Below are positions 25,501 through 33,777 of a DNA stretch of 64,000 bases, one piece after another; the first letter of the stretch is position 1, and each line of letters opens with the position of its first letter. A program made the position numbers and the translations under genes. The notes under the pieces are model-generated. The model did no database searches. It was not told the DNA's origin and saw only the letters and a program-made list of their open reading frames with translations. The DNA is from Candidatus Mediterraneibacter excrementavium (GTDB taxonomy: Bacteria > Bacillota > Clostridia > Lachnospirales > Lachnospiraceae): assembly GCA_019120275.1 (NCBI GenBank), contig DWVL01000008.1, positions 1-64,000 on the forward strand, written 5' to 3'.

Positions 25501-26171
25501 CGAATGAAGGAAAGATGAAGCTGAAGTTCACGGTGTCAGAACTCAAGAAGCGGACCGCGCCGGCGGAAGAGGCCGGTGAAGTGATGTATGAGGAGCCGGA
25601 GGCAGTCCCGCTTCTCCCGGCGTTTATGAAAGAAGAGGAAGCGCTGACCGGGGCATCCAGGGGAAGCGCCTACCATAAATTGATGGAATTATTGGATTTC
25701 AGTGAGGAATACGGAGGAACGGATGGAGAAGAAAAGCTCGCCGGAGCGGTTGAACATTTCCGTAAAGAAGGCCGGCTCACAGGAGAGATGGCGGCGTGCA
25801 TCCGATCCCGGGATATCCTCGGATTCCTGACCTGCGCAGCCGGCAGACGGATGTCCGCAGCGGCCCGGGCCGGCCGGCTGTACCGGGAGCAGCCTTTTGT
25901 AATGGCTATTGATGCCGGTGAGATCTATTCGGAAGACCGGTCAGGCGAAAAGATCCTTGTGCAGGGGATCATAGACGTCTATTTTGAAGAAGCGGACGGA
26001 CTCATTGTTCTCGACTATAAAACAGACCGGGTAAAAACAGCGGATGAACTGAAGGACAAATATCACGCGCAGCTTGATTATTATGCGGAAGCGCTGGAAA
26101 AACTGACCGGAAAGCCGGTAAAAGAAAAAATCATCTATTCATTTACACTTGGAGAGGAGATCATGGTATGA
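22596..26171 (+). CDS. addA: AddA helicase-nuclease subunit
   Basis: The 1191-residue protein is a UvrD-type superfamily 1 helicase with Walker A AAAGSGKTA (residues 25-33, K30), the DEYQDSN motif II region, and motif VI (VLYVALTRAKEK). The C-terminal nuclease domain keeps GIIDVYF (about 1122) and DYKTD (about 1139). It pairs with AddB for break processing before RecA loading. The start is GTG at 22596 (SVKWTSEQQKVI is the usual AddA N-terminus), with GGAGG 9 nt upstream and a 4-nt overlap with addB. An ATG at 22592 is out of frame. Confidence 0.96.
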   Translation: MSVKWTSEQQKVIDLRNRNILVSAAAGSGKTAVLVERIISRLTQDDPPLDVDHLLIVTYTEAAAAEMKERIGAAVEKLLEAHPGDAHLERQATLIYSAQITTIHSFCLSVIRDHFHVIGIDPGFRIAEEGELKLLKQDVMDELLEACYASGEEGFLEFTERFGTGRNDRKIEGIILKMYEYSRSYPRPDRWLDRCGTAGDPAILARAAGERIRRRTADIRRVLERGLKVCETPDGPYMYGDMLESDLKELKKLEQAGDFDSMYEAAAGFTWKRLSSKKDETVSPEKKEKVKKLRAQAKALLDDLKADYFYVPRPVWEKDMEDAAPSLVVLAGLVKKFAVLLDEKKRARNLIDFSDMEQFALVILTEEKDGQLVPSAAAQEYQDQFDEVMIDEYQDSNLVQETILNSVSRVSRGQNNVFMVGDVKQSIYSFRMSRPELFMEKYHTYSLEDSGRQRIDLHRNFRSRAEVLDSVNYIFRQLMHRELGGIEYDDHAALYPGAQFPPIPEQGEDPYRSELLLLDKKNTGEDDAAQAEARMIARRIHELIQNGSVYDKETETLRRIRYSDIVILTRSIRGWAETCSAVLGEEGIPAYSVSREGYFETYEVSVLLDYLRILDNARQDLPLAAVLTSPFCGLDARELAAVRIAYPNVPFYQAVQMYAEAYDAKRGSGQRAAEKLQKFYARAAYFRKKVPYTPIHELLEEVMEKTGYRLYITAMPGGAQRAANLDMLTERAAAFEGTSYKGLFNFIRYIEQLKKYDVDYGEAGIMDEQENTVRIMSIHKSKGLEFPVVFVAGLGKNFNTQDLKGSVLLHSEWGAGLDLIDLKRRTKTPTFLKKMIRERTVLENLAEEMRVLYVALTRAKEKMIMAGTAEFTEDGALKMENSILRPEGAKKYLDWILPCIISEDTGEVKADAPVDVRVFDAGDLRPAQTEVQAEELAEDVFRHWDSSKTELPEFRKRLDDQLEYSYPYANEGKMKLKFTVSELKKRTAPAEEAGEVMYEEPEAVPLLPAFMKEEEALTGASRGSAYHKLMELLDFSEEYGGTDGEEKLAGAVEHFRKEGRLTGEMAACIRSRDILGFLTCAAGRRMSAAARAGRLYREQPFVMAIDAGEIYSEDRSGEKILVQGIIDVYFEEADGLIVLDYKTDRVKTADELKDKYHAQLDYYAEALEKLTGKPVKEKIIYSFTLGEEIMV

Positions 26172-26431
26172 GGATCCTGATGTGGTATCTGATCATCATC
26201 AACGTTGTGACATGGGTCACATACGGACTGGATAAATGGAAGGCGAAAGCCGGTAAATGGAGGATCCCGGAGCGGACCCTCCTGCTGCTGGCGCTGATCG
26301 GCGGATCCGCCGGCGCGCTGGCAGGAATGATGGTATTCCGGCACAAAACAAGAAAAGCAAAATTTTTTATCGGCGTGCCGGTGATGTTCGTGGTGCACTG
26401 CGCGATCGTGGCGGCGGCGGTACTGCGGTAA
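26168..26431 (+). CDS. DUF1294 family small membrane protein
   Basis: The 87-residue protein has an N-terminal hydrophobic helix, the segment TYGLDKWKAKAGKWRIPE that marks DUF1294, a Gly/Ala-rich second helix (LIGGSAGALAGMMVF), HKTRKAKF and a final helix. Its function is unknown. It overlaps the addA stop by 4 nt and has GAGAGGAG upstream, so it is translationally coupled to addA. Confidence 0.85.
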   Translation: MRILMWYLIIINVVTWVTYGLDKWKAKAGKWRIPERTLLLLALIGGSAGALAGMMVFRHKTRKAKFFIGVPVMFVVHCAIVAAAVLR

Positions 26432-26436
26432 AATTC

Positions 26437-27171
26437 CTAAACCAGCCCCGCATTTTTATGGATGGTATCGCTGATCAACTTTTCTACATATTCTCCGATA
26501 TGTCTTTTTGTATCTTTATCCAGCTGATCCGGATAGATCGGCTTTCCGTATTCGATCACAACATGGGTCTTCCGGATCTTCGGAAGATGATTTTCGAAGA
26601 TTTCCGCAGTGTTGTTCATGGAGACCGGAACGATGGCGCATCCGCTCTTGGTGGCGATCTTCAGGGCGCCGTCGCGGAACGGCAGCATACTCAGTTCTTC
26701 ACCGGGATTGCGGGTCCCTTCGGGGAAAATGCAGATGGAGATGCCGTTTTTGACATAGTCGATAGCCTGAAGGATCATCTTTAGTCCTTCTTTCGGGTTT
26801 GAACGGTCAAGGAACAGGCAGTGAAGGCGGCGCATCCAGGATGCAAGGCCGGGATATTTCTCCATTTCTTTTTTTGCCACATAACCGGTGGGACGCCGGC
26901 ATCTGCTGTATGTGAGCAGTATATCGAAATAGCTTCTGTGATTGCCGACAAAGAGAACCGGTTCATCGGGGATATTTTCTTCGCCGATCACGGTTGTCCG
27001 GACTCCGGTCATCCGGAGAATGACTTTAAACGCCCACTGCACGATGCGCAGGGAACTTATATCGCTCGCATGGGGGGATGATCGGTGAAGAAGCCACTCC
27101 ACGAACCGGATCGGAGTGGTTAAGATCAGAAATAAGACAACAAAAATAACGATACATATAAAACGGATCAT
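26437..27171 (-). CDS. plsC: 1-acyl-sn-glycerol-3-phosphate acyltransferase
   Basis: The 244-residue protein starts with a membrane helix (residues 1-22) and has the acyltransferase motifs NHRSYFD (HX4D, H78 and D83) and FPEGTRN (residues 149-155). It acylates lysophosphatidate to phosphatidate at the inner membrane face. The start ATG follows GAGGA. It is convergent with the DUF1294 gene, 5 bp away, so there is no room for a terminator between them. Confidence 0.92.
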   Translation of the reverse strand: MIRFICIVIFVVLFLILTTPIRFVEWLLHRSSPHASDISSLRIVQWAFKVILRMTGVRTTVIGEENIPDEPVLFVGNHRSYFDILLTYSRCRRPTGYVAKKEMEKYPGLASWMRRLHCLFLDRSNPKEGLKMILQAIDYVKNGISICIFPEGTRNPGEELSMLPFRDGALKIATKSGCAIVPVSMNNTAEIFENHLPKIRKTHVVIEYGKPIYPDQLDKDTKRHIGEYVEKLISDTIHKNAGLV

Positions 27172-27327
27172 AGGTCAGTCCTCTTTTTCTCTGGTGATTA
27201 TGCTGTAAGCATTATGCGCAGTCTGCGCTACAAATAATTATACCCTGTGAAAATGGAAAAAACAAGCATGAAGAAATGGCGGCATACATATGATTATAGA
27301 GAACTGTAAATGCTGCAGGAGACAGGA

Positions 27328-27732
27328 ATGAGGCGGATTGCGGCTGTTTTCGCCCTGCTGTCTGTGATCGCTGTAACGGGCTGCATAACCCGGTACGACA
27401 GCACGGATAAGCTCAGGGATCTGGAGTTTACTGTGACGGATGAGGAGAATGCGCCTGAAGAACTGCGGACTATGCTCGATGAGTCGCACGGGTCACCGTA
27501 TCATATCATCTATGCAGACCAGGGGACTCTCTGGATAGCAGAGGGATATGGAAGGAAGGAGACGACAGGATACAGTGTGGAGGTAACGGAACTGTATGAG
27601 ACGGAGGACGCCATACATATCCGGACAAATCTTCTCGGGCCGCAGAAAAAGGAAAAGATCCTGGAAGCCGCTACATATCCTGGTGTGATCGTGCAGCTGG
27701 AGTATATCGGGAAAGATGTGCTCTTTGATTGA
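27328..27732 (+). CDS. PrcB-like lipoprotein
   Basis: The 134-residue protein has a lipoprotein signal: RR, a hydrophobic stretch AAVFALLSVIAV, and lipobox VTGC, so it should be lipid-anchored outside the membrane. The mature part (PYHIIYADQGTLWIAEGYGRK, then YSVEVTELYE and a final VQLEYIG) matches the PrcB C-terminal domain family, known as an accessory of a spirochaete protease. The partner here is unknown. The start at 27328 follows AGGAG with 6-nt spacing; an ATG six codons earlier lacks a site. It lies 20 nt before the SPOCS/LysM gene. Confidence 0.8.
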   Translation: MRRIAAVFALLSVIAVTGCITRYDSTDKLRDLEFTVTDEENAPEELRTMLDESHGSPYHIIYADQGTLWIAEGYGRKETTGYSVEVTELYETEDAIHIRTNLLGPQKKEKILEAATYPGVIVQLEYIGKDVLFD

Positions 27733-27752
27733 GTCAAGTCAGGAGGAACGAT

Positions 27753-29312
27753 ATGGAACTGATCAGAAAGCCGATTCATTACACGCAGGCCGGAAAGAGT
27801 ATTTTCGACCAGTTTTATCTGGATGAAGATTATAGTGTGCCGGAACAGAATGCGGATGTTCAGCGGGTGGTCTGCGGCAGCGCCAGACTGAGTGCGGAAG
27901 AGATCCGTCCGGTGGAAAATTATATCCGTATTACGGGAAAACTGTATTTCCGCGTCCTTTACATGACGGATCCGGGAGATCCGAAGCCTGCGGTCCTGGA
28001 GGGGCGGCTCCCGTTTGAAGAGAATGTATATACAGAAACAGATGGAAATGAAACGTTTTTTCTTCGCAATGTGCGGACAGAATTTACGCCGACGCTTGTC
28101 CATGCAAGAAAGCTGACGCTGAAGTTTATGACAGAGATGGAGATCGGCCGTGAATGGATCCGTGACGCGGAACTGACAGAGGATGTTGAAAGCGACAGAC
28201 CGCTGTGCGTGAAAAAAGAAAAGATCAGTCTGCTCGGACTCGTGGTGTCCAGGAAAGATACATACCGGATCCGTGAGGAAGTCAGTCTGCCCGGCACCAG
28301 GGAAAGCATCGCGCAGCTGCTGGCTTATGATATCAGTCTGCGCAGGCTGGATATACGGACAGGACAGGATGAGATCAGCCTCCGGGGAGAACTGCAGCTC
28401 TTCTGCATGTATCTGTCCGCAGGAGAGAAAGCGGACTGGATCGAGCAGAGCGTGCCGTTTGAAGGGCGCATCCTCTGTGACGGGACAGCGGAGGATATGT
28501 ATTACCACATCCGGCATACGCTGCAGGATATGATGCTGGATATCCGTCCTGATGAAGACGGCGAGATGCGGCTGCTGGGCATAGAGGCAACGCTTGCGCT
28601 GGATATGAATATTTACGAAGAAAAAGAAACGGAAATCCTGAAAGATCTCTATTCTCTGGAACAGGTATGTACATGTGAAACGAGTGAAACAGTGCTGGAG
28701 GAATTGCTGATGCAGAATCAGTCCAGGTGCCGGGTGACGGAGAAGCTGTCTCTTCCGGAACTACGGGATGATGTGCTGCAGATCATCCACAGTACAGGGA
28801 GCATTCAGGTGGAGAACGAAGAATACGTGGCTGAGGGGATCCGGATCGAAGGCATCCTGCATCTGTCATTTCTGTATCTCAGAAGCAGTGATGAAGAGCC
28901 GTATGGGAGCTGGCAGGGAATGGTTCCGTTCAGTTATCTGATCGAGTATCCGGATATGCCGGGATCTGTCTCTGACAGCCTGACCTGCCATGTGGAGCAG
29001 TTGGCGGTTACGCTGGCCGGAAGTGAAGCGGTGGAGGTAAAAGCCGTGCTGTCCTTTGATGTCTTTCTGCGGAGAATGCTCACGGTACAGGTGATCACGG
29101 AGGTCAGTCTTTCTCCGCAGGATATGGAACAGGCCGCAGACGGCCCGGGGATCGTGGGCCATATCGTACAGAGCGGAGAGGACATGTGGGGCCTGGCGAA
29201 GAAATATATGACGACCGTGGAGGGAATCATGGAAATAAACGGTCTGAGTGATGAAAAAGTCTCACCGGGAGATAAATTGTTGATTTTTAGGGAAAATGTA
29301 AGTATACTATAA
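27753..29312 (+). CDS. SPOCS (DUF3794) and LysM domain protein
   Basis: The 519-residue protein consists of repeated SPOCS/DUF3794 domains (about residues 30-440) and a C-terminal LysM domain (HIVQSGEDMWGLAKKYMTTV, about 471-515). SPOCS domains are found in SpoIVA-associated and spore-coat proteins, and LysM binds glycan. It is therefore likely to be a spore-envelope assembly protein, made in the mother cell and lacking a signal peptide. AGGAGG lies 7 nt before the ATG. Confidence 0.88.
   Translation: MELIRKPIHYTQAGKSIFDQFYLDEDYSVPEQNADVQRVVCGSARLSAEEIRPVENYIRITGKLYFRVLYMTDPGDPKPAVLEGRLPFEENVYTETDGNETFFLRNVRTEFTPTLVHARKLTLKFMTEMEIGREWIRDAELTEDVESDRPLCVKKEKISLLGLVVSRKDTYRIREEVSLPGTRESIAQLLAYDISLRRLDIRTGQDEISLRGELQLFCMYLSAGEKADWIEQSVPFEGRILCDGTAEDMYYHIRHTLQDMMLDIRPDEDGEMRLLGIEATLALDMNIYEEKETEILKDLYSLEQVCTCETSETVLEELLMQNQSRCRVTEKLSLPELRDDVLQIIHSTGSIQVENEEYVAEGIRIEGILHLSFLYLRSSDEEPYGSWQGMVPFSYLIEYPDMPGSVSDSLTCHVEQLAVTLAGSEAVEVKAVLSFDVFLRRMLTVQVITEVSLSPQDMEQAADGPGIVGHIVQSGEDMWGLAKKYMTTVEGIMEINGLSDEKVSPGDKLLIFRENVSIL
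29280..29308 (+). promoter_or_regulatory. Promoter for ispE and the GntR gene
   Basis: TTGATT (29280-29285), a 17-bp spacer and TATACT (29303-29308) lie at the 3' end of the SPOCS/LysM gene, 39 bp before the ispE start codon. Confidence 0.55.
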
Positions 29313-29346
29313 GCATATTGTATACAAGATACAGAAGGAGAAGAAG

Positions 29347-30243
29347 ATGAATCATCTGGAATTAAAAGCACTTGCGAAGATCAATCTCGGCCTTGATGTG
29401 ACAGGGAGAAGAGAAAACGGATATCATGACGTGCGTATGATCATGCAGTCTGTTTATCTGTATGATAATGTCAGACTGGAAAAAACAGGCGCGGACGGAG
29501 AGATCAGACTGAAGTCAAATCTTGGTTATCTGCCGGCGGACGAAAACAATATCGCATACAAGGCGGCAAAGATCCTGACAGAAGAGTTTGATATCCGGGA
29601 AGGCGTGCAGATCACTCTGGATAAACACATTCCCGTAGCGGCGGGGATGGCGGGCGGCAGTTCCGATGCGGCGGCAGTGCTGTTCGGAATGAACCGCATG
29701 TTCGGGCTTCACCTTTCGCAGCAGGAGCTGATGGACCGCGGGGTGAAACTGGGCGCGGATGTTCCTTACTGTATCATGCGAGGGACAGTACTTGCGGAAG
29801 GCATTGGCGAGATACTCACTCCGCTTCCTGCGATGCCGAAATGCACGGTGCTGATCGCAAAACCGCCGGTCAGCGTCTCGACGAAGACCGTATACGAGGC
29901 GCTTGATTCGCAGGAGATCACAGAGCATCCGGATATCGACGGCATTATAAGAGGACTGGAAGCGGGCAGCCTGAAGCAGGTCGCACAGTGTATGGGAAAT
30001 GTGCTGGAAGATGTGACGATCCCGCTGTATCCGGTCATTGACCAGATCAAACAGGAAATGCTGGCGGCCGGAGCAGCCGGCGCTATGATGAGCGGGAGCG
30101 GCCCGACGGTCTTCGGACTTTTTGAAAACAGAGCGGCGGCAAAGACGGCGCAGAAAAACATCAGAGAAAAGTCACTGGCCAGACAGGTCTATGTGACGAA
30201 TATACACAGCGTGAGGAGGGACAGGCATGCCCATGGATTTTGA
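29347..30243 (+). CDS. ispE: 4-diphosphocytidyl-2-C-methyl-D-erythritol kinase
   Basis: This 298-residue GHMP kinase has the ATP-binding motif PVAAGMAGGSSDAAA (residues 96-110), catalytic Lys11 near the start (ALAKINLGL) and the C-terminal GHMP motif MMSGSGPTVFGLF. IspE phosphorylates CDP-methylerythritol in the MEP route to isoprenoids. AGAAGGAG lies 7 nt before the ATG. It overlaps the GntR gene by 17 nt. Confidence 0.96.
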   Translation: MNHLELKALAKINLGLDVTGRRENGYHDVRMIMQSVYLYDNVRLEKTGADGEIRLKSNLGYLPADENNIAYKAAKILTEEFDIREGVQITLDKHIPVAAGMAGGSSDAAAVLFGMNRMFGLHLSQQELMDRGVKLGADVPYCIMRGTVLAEGIGEILTPLPAMPKCTVLIAKPPVSVSTKTVYEALDSQEITEHPDIDGIIRGLEAGSLKQVAQCMGNVLEDVTIPLYPVIDQIKQEMLAAGAAGAMMSGSGPTVFGLFENRAAAKTAQKNIREKSLARQVYVTNIHSVRRDRHAHGF

Positions 30244-30898
30244 AGTTACGATGAATGAATACCTTCCCCTGCGGGATGTAGTGTTTAATACACTCCGGCG
30301 GGCCATCCTGCGCGGAGAACTTAAACCCGGAGAGCGTCTGATGGAGATCCAGCTTGCCAATAAACTGGGTGTGAGCCGTACGCCGATCCGCGAGGCGATC
30401 CGTAAGCTGGAACTGGAAGGCTTGGTGCTGATGATCCCGAGAAAAGGCGCAGAAGTTGCGGAGATCACAGAGAAGAATCTGAGGGATGTGCTGGAAGTGC
30501 GCTGCGCGCTGGAGGAACTGGCGGTGCAGCTGGCATGCGACCGGATCGACGGGAAGCGGATGCAGGAACTGCTCGGGGCGGCGGCTCATTTCCGGGATAT
30601 CCTGGGCAAAGCAGATATTACGGAACTGGGCGAGGCAGACGAGGCGTTTCATGACGTGATCTTCCAGGCAACGGACAATCAGAGGCTGATCCAGCTTCTC
30701 AATAACCTGCGCGAACAGATGTATCGTTACCGCATTGAATATCTGAAGAAAAAAGAATGTTATCCGCAGCTTCTGGAAGAGCACGCGGCGATCATACAGG
30801 CCATCCGGGAACATGACAAGGCGAAGGCTACAGAGATTACCATGCAGCATATCAACAATCAGGTTGATACGGTAGTGGATACGCTGCGCCACCGGTAA
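30227..30898 (+). CDS. GntR-family regulator (FadR/FCD type)
   Basis: The 223-residue protein has an N-terminal GntR winged helix (PGERLMEIQLANKLGVSRTP, about residues 37-56) and an all-helical FCD domain. In the FCD domain an aspartate in EADEAFHDVIF and histidines in HAAIIQAIREHD and MQHINNQV fit the metal/carboxylate ligand site. Such regulators sense small organic acids. The ispE overlap and AGGAGGGA before the ATG show coupling, but a functional link with isoprenoid synthesis is not established. Confidence 0.88.
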   Translation: MPMDFEVTMNEYLPLRDVVFNTLRRAILRGELKPGERLMEIQLANKLGVSRTPIREAIRKLELEGLVLMIPRKGAEVAEITEKNLRDVLEVRCALEELAVQLACDRIDGKRMQELLGAAAHFRDILGKADITELGEADEAFHDVIFQATDNQRLIQLLNNLREQMYRYRIEYLKKKECYPQLLEEHAAIIQAIREHDKAKATEITMQHINNQVDTVVDTLRHR

Positions 30899-30937
30899 AC
30901 TCGCGGATCTGTCTTGTATATTCCGGGCGGAAATGGC

Positions 30938-30969
30938 AATACTCCCTGTATCAGATACAGGGAGGTATT
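30938..30969 (+). promoter_or_regulatory. Hairpin covering the Shine-Dalgarno of spoIIR
   Basis: AATACTCCCTGTATC (30938-30952) pairs with GATACAGGGAGGTATT (30954-30969) with one bulged base and a loop that must open to about 5 nt. The right arm contains GGGAGG, the ribosome site for the ATG at 30975. It may hold translation down or act as a terminator for the GntR transcript. Confidence 0.65.
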
Positions 30970-30974
30970 ACATA

Positions 30975-31646
30975 ATGCATACAGAAGGAAAATCAGTCAG
31001 AAAGATTTATATAAAAAAATGGCATATGCTGTTTGAGAAGCATGCGCCGAAGATCTGCATCGTGCTGGCGCTCATTCTGGCGGCATTGGTCACCGGATGC
31101 ATCTGCCGCAGGGCGGATATGGTTTCGCGGGCGCAGCTGCAGGAGCATCTGGCGGATGAAGTGCTCAGGTTCCATGTGCTGGCCAACAGTGACAGTGAGG
31201 CGGACCAGACACAGAAGCTTGCGGTCCGGGATGCGGTGCTTGATTATCTGGGAGCGGAAATGCCGCAGGAAATGGATGAACCGGATACGGAGATGTGGGT
31301 GAGGAAGCATATTGACCAGATCAGGGAGGTCGGCAGCAGGGCGGCGGCCGGGGCAGGAGAGGCATATCCGGTAAGCGCGGCGGTGACGACCTGCTGGTTT
31401 CCGGATAAGACATACGGAGACCTGACATTTCCGGCAGGCAATTATCAGGCGCTGCGGATCGAGATCGGTGCGGCGGAGGGGCATAACTGGTGGTGTGTGC
31501 TTTACCCGTCGCTGTGTTTTGAAGATTCAGTAAATGCAGTCGTGCCTGGAGAGGGCAGGCAGAAATTAAAAAATGTATTGACAGAAGAGGAGTATTCCAG
31601 GATAACGGCGGGCACAAAGTTTAAGATCCGCTGGTTTTTCTGGTAA
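30975..31646 (+). CDS. spoIIR: Stage II sporulation protein R
   Basis: The 223-residue protein has a basic N-terminus, one membrane segment (about residues 27-44) and the SpoIIR core (LRFHVLANSDSEADQTQKLAVRDAVLDY and HNWWCVLYPSLCF, quoted here in part as RFHVLANSDS and NWWCVLYPSLCF). SpoIIR is made in the forespore, secreted into the intermembrane space and triggers SpoIIGA to process pro-sigma E in the mother cell. Start at 30975 follows GGAGGT; that site lies inside a hairpin. It points clearly to a spore former. Confidence 0.93.
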   Translation: MHTEGKSVRKIYIKKWHMLFEKHAPKICIVLALILAALVTGCICRRADMVSRAQLQEHLADEVLRFHVLANSDSEADQTQKLAVRDAVLDYLGAEMPQEMDEPDTEMWVRKHIDQIREVGSRAAAGAGEAYPVSAAVTTCWFPDKTYGDLTFPAGNYQALRIEIGAAEGHNWWCVLYPSLCFEDSVNAVVPGEGRQKLKNVLTEEEYSRITAGTKFKIRWFFW

Positions 31647-31655
31647 GAGCAGGAA

Positions 31656-32855
31656 ATGACAGAATTTTTAATACGGTATTTTGTAAAAGATTATAAAGAA
31701 ACAGAGAAGATATCCGTGCGGACGGCGTATGGGGTGCTTGCCAGCATTGTAGGCATCCTCTGCAATGTGTTCCTGTTTGCGGCGAAATTCGTGATCGGGC
31801 TTGTTGTGCACAGCGTATCCGTTACGGCGGATGCATTTAACAACTTATCAGACGCAGGTTCATCGATCATCAGTTTCGTGGGTGTGAAGATGGCGGAGAA
31901 GCCGGCGGATAAGGATCATCCTTTTGGGCACGGGCGGATCGAATACATTGCGGCATTGGTGGTCTCCTTCCTTGTGCTGGAAGTGGGATTTACCTTTTTA
32001 AAGGATTCCATCGGCCGGATCCGGACGCCGGAGTCGCTGAATTTCCAGGCCGTGTCCGTGGCGGTGCTGATCCTGTCCGTGGCGGTGAAGCTGTGGCTTG
32101 GACTCTTCAACCGGAAGCTGGGGGAGAAGATCGACTCAAAAGTGATGATGGCAGTCTTTACAGACTCTATGGGGGATGTGATCACGACATCTGCGACGAT
32201 CCTGTCGCTCATTTTCTTCGCGGCGACCGGGATCAATATCGATGGTTTTGTCGGTGCCGGCGTTGCGCTTGTGGTTATGTGGGCCGGCGTGGGCATTGCC
32301 AGGGATACGCTGGAGCCGCTGATCGGCCAGGCCATCGATCCGGAAGTCTATGAGCAGATCAAGCATTTCGTGGAGCGGTATGACGGAATCGAAGGTACGC
32401 ATGATCTGATCGTACATAATTACGGGCCGGGACGGAGCATGGCTTCGATCCATGCGGAAGTGCCCAATGACGTGGATATTGAGCAGTCCCACGAGATCAT
32501 TGACCGGATCGAGCGGGAGGCGGCGAAAGAACTGGGACTCTTTCTCGTCATCCACATGGATCCGGTGGAGACGAAGGATGAGAATGTGCTGGCGGTCCGG
32601 GAAGACGCCGTGGAATTCCTTAAGGAACTGGATCCGGCCTGTACCCTGCACGATTTCCGTGTCGTACACGGGGAGAAGCAGATCAATCTGATCTTTGATA
32701 TGGTGGTGCCCATTGATTATAATGATGAAAAGAAAGAAGAACTGAAAAAACAGCTGGCAGAGAGGCTGAAGAAGAAAGATGCCAGATACGAGTGCGTGAT
32801 CACCGTGGAGTCGGATTTCGTGGCGCGTGCGGATGAAGAAACGAAACAGGAGTGA
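31656..32855 (+). CDS. Cation diffusion facilitator (zinc/iron/manganese efflux)
   Basis: The 399-residue protein has six predicted membrane helices and a long C-terminal cytoplasmic part. Metal-site residues are seen in TADAFNNLSDAGSS (about residues 57-70), HPFGHGRIEY (about 89-98) and a DSMGD motif in helix 5. The C-terminal cation-efflux domain (about 215-300) contains HDLIVHNYGPG. An extra tail of about 90 residues follows (DFRVVHGEKQINLIFDMVVP). Metal specificity cannot be read from sequence. It starts 9 nt after spoIIR. Confidence 0.9.
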   Translation: MTEFLIRYFVKDYKETEKISVRTAYGVLASIVGILCNVFLFAAKFVIGLVVHSVSVTADAFNNLSDAGSSIISFVGVKMAEKPADKDHPFGHGRIEYIAALVVSFLVLEVGFTFLKDSIGRIRTPESLNFQAVSVAVLILSVAVKLWLGLFNRKLGEKIDSKVMMAVFTDSMGDVITTSATILSLIFFAATGINIDGFVGAGVALVVMWAGVGIARDTLEPLIGQAIDPEVYEQIKHFVERYDGIEGTHDLIVHNYGPGRSMASIHAEVPNDVDIEQSHEIIDRIEREAAKELGLFLVIHMDPVETKDENVLAVREDAVEFLKELDPACTLHDFRVVHGEKQINLIFDMVVPIDYNDEKKEELKKQLAERLKKKDARYECVITVESDFVARADEETKQE

Positions 32856-32861
32856 CGGAAA

Positions 32862-33587
32862 ATGAATGAGAACAGCAGAAAAAACGGATTTGAATTCGAC
32901 GGCAGAGTACGGTACAGTGAGATCGGCCACCGGGGGACCATGACACTCCCGGCGCTGGTTGATTATTTCCAGGACTGCACGACCTTTCATTCCGAGTCCG
33001 TGGGACTCGGGATGGAGCGCCTGCGAAAAGAGAAGAAAGCATGGGTGCTTTCCTACTGGCAGGTGATCGTGGAGCGTTACCCGAAGCTGAATGAGAAGAT
33101 CACTGTCGGAACATTCCCGACGGCGTTCAAAGGACTGTTCGGGAACAGGAACATGTATATGCTGGACGCGGAGGGAAAACGGATCGCCTGCGCCAATTCC
33201 ATCTGGGTGTTCATGGATCTGGAGAAAGGACGCCCGGAAAGGCCGTGTGCAGAGCATATCGAACCATACGGCATCGGAGAGCCGCTTGACATGCCCTATG
33301 AGGATCGGAAGATCGAACCGCCGGCAGAGAGCATGGATGGCGAACCGTTCCCGGTGCGGCGGTACCATATCGATACGAATGAGCATGTGAATAACTGTCA
33401 GTACGTGCAGATGGCAATGGAGATGCTGCCCGGCGATATCAATGTGCGCCAGCTCCGGGTGGATTATAAGAAGTCTGCGGTGCTGGGCGATATGATCTTC
33501 CCGAAGGTGTCGGAAGAGGCGGAGCGGACCGTGGTGGAACTGTGCGATGAGACAGGGAAACCGTATGCGGTTGTGGAGATGAAGTGA
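32862..33587 (+). CDS. Acyl-ACP thioesterase
   Basis: This 241-residue protein is a double hot-dog thioesterase of the FatA/FatB-like bacterial family. The first half includes RYSEIGHRGTMTLPALVDYFQDC, a family hallmark (positions about 13-35), and the second contains HIDTNEHVNNCQYVQMA, with the N/H catalytic region at about residues 168-176. It releases fatty acids from acyl carrier protein. It starts 6 nt after the cation efflux gene and ends at a clear terminator. Confidence 0.9.
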   Translation: MNENSRKNGFEFDGRVRYSEIGHRGTMTLPALVDYFQDCTTFHSESVGLGMERLRKEKKAWVLSYWQVIVERYPKLNEKITVGTFPTAFKGLFGNRNMYMLDAEGKRIACANSIWVFMDLEKGRPERPCAEHIEPYGIGEPLDMPYEDRKIEPPAESMDGEPFPVRRYHIDTNEHVNNCQYVQMAMEMLPGDINVRQLRVDYKKSAVLGDMIFPKVSEEAERTVVELCDETGKPYAVVEMK

Positions 33588-33597
33588 TATGTATGAA

Positions 33598-33632
33598 GCA
33601 GCCTTTGGTTTAAAGCCTAAAGGCTGCTTTTT
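33598..33632 (+). terminator. Rho-independent terminator after the thioesterase gene
   Basis: GCAGCCTTT (33598-33606) pairs with AAAGGCTGC (33619-33627), followed by TTTTT. Confidence 0.88.
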
Positions 33633-33645
33633 GCTTTATATTTTG

Positions 33646-33674
33646 TTGACAACGTTAGGATTCTTCGGCATAAT
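33646..33674 (+). promoter_or_regulatory. Promoter for the DUF4143 ATPase gene
   Basis: TTGACA (33646-33651), 17 bp, CATAAT (33669-33674). It is followed immediately by three direct repeats before the start codon. Confidence 0.65.
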
Positions 33675-33678
33675 TAAA

Positions 33679-33755
33679 GAAAAACGTCGCATATAATATA
33701 ATCTATATGTGAAAAAACGTCGTATATAAAATGAAATAAGATGAAAAAACGTCGC
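33679..33755 (+). repeat. Three direct repeats in the leader of the ATPase gene
   Basis: GAAAAACGTCGC (33679), GAAAAAACGTCGTA (33711) and GAAAAAACGTCGC (33743) recur with the CGTCG core at 33685, 33718 and 33750, a spacing of 33 and 32 bp, close to three helical turns. All lie between the -10 and the start codon, where bound protein would block transcription. Confidence 0.75.
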
Positions 33756-33777
33756 AAAAAATGGAGAGGGGATTTCT

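Noticed and set aside
33679..33755. Replication iterons of an integrated plasmid
   Set aside because: Only three short repeats, no Rep gene or AT-rich origin next to them; an operator role fits better.
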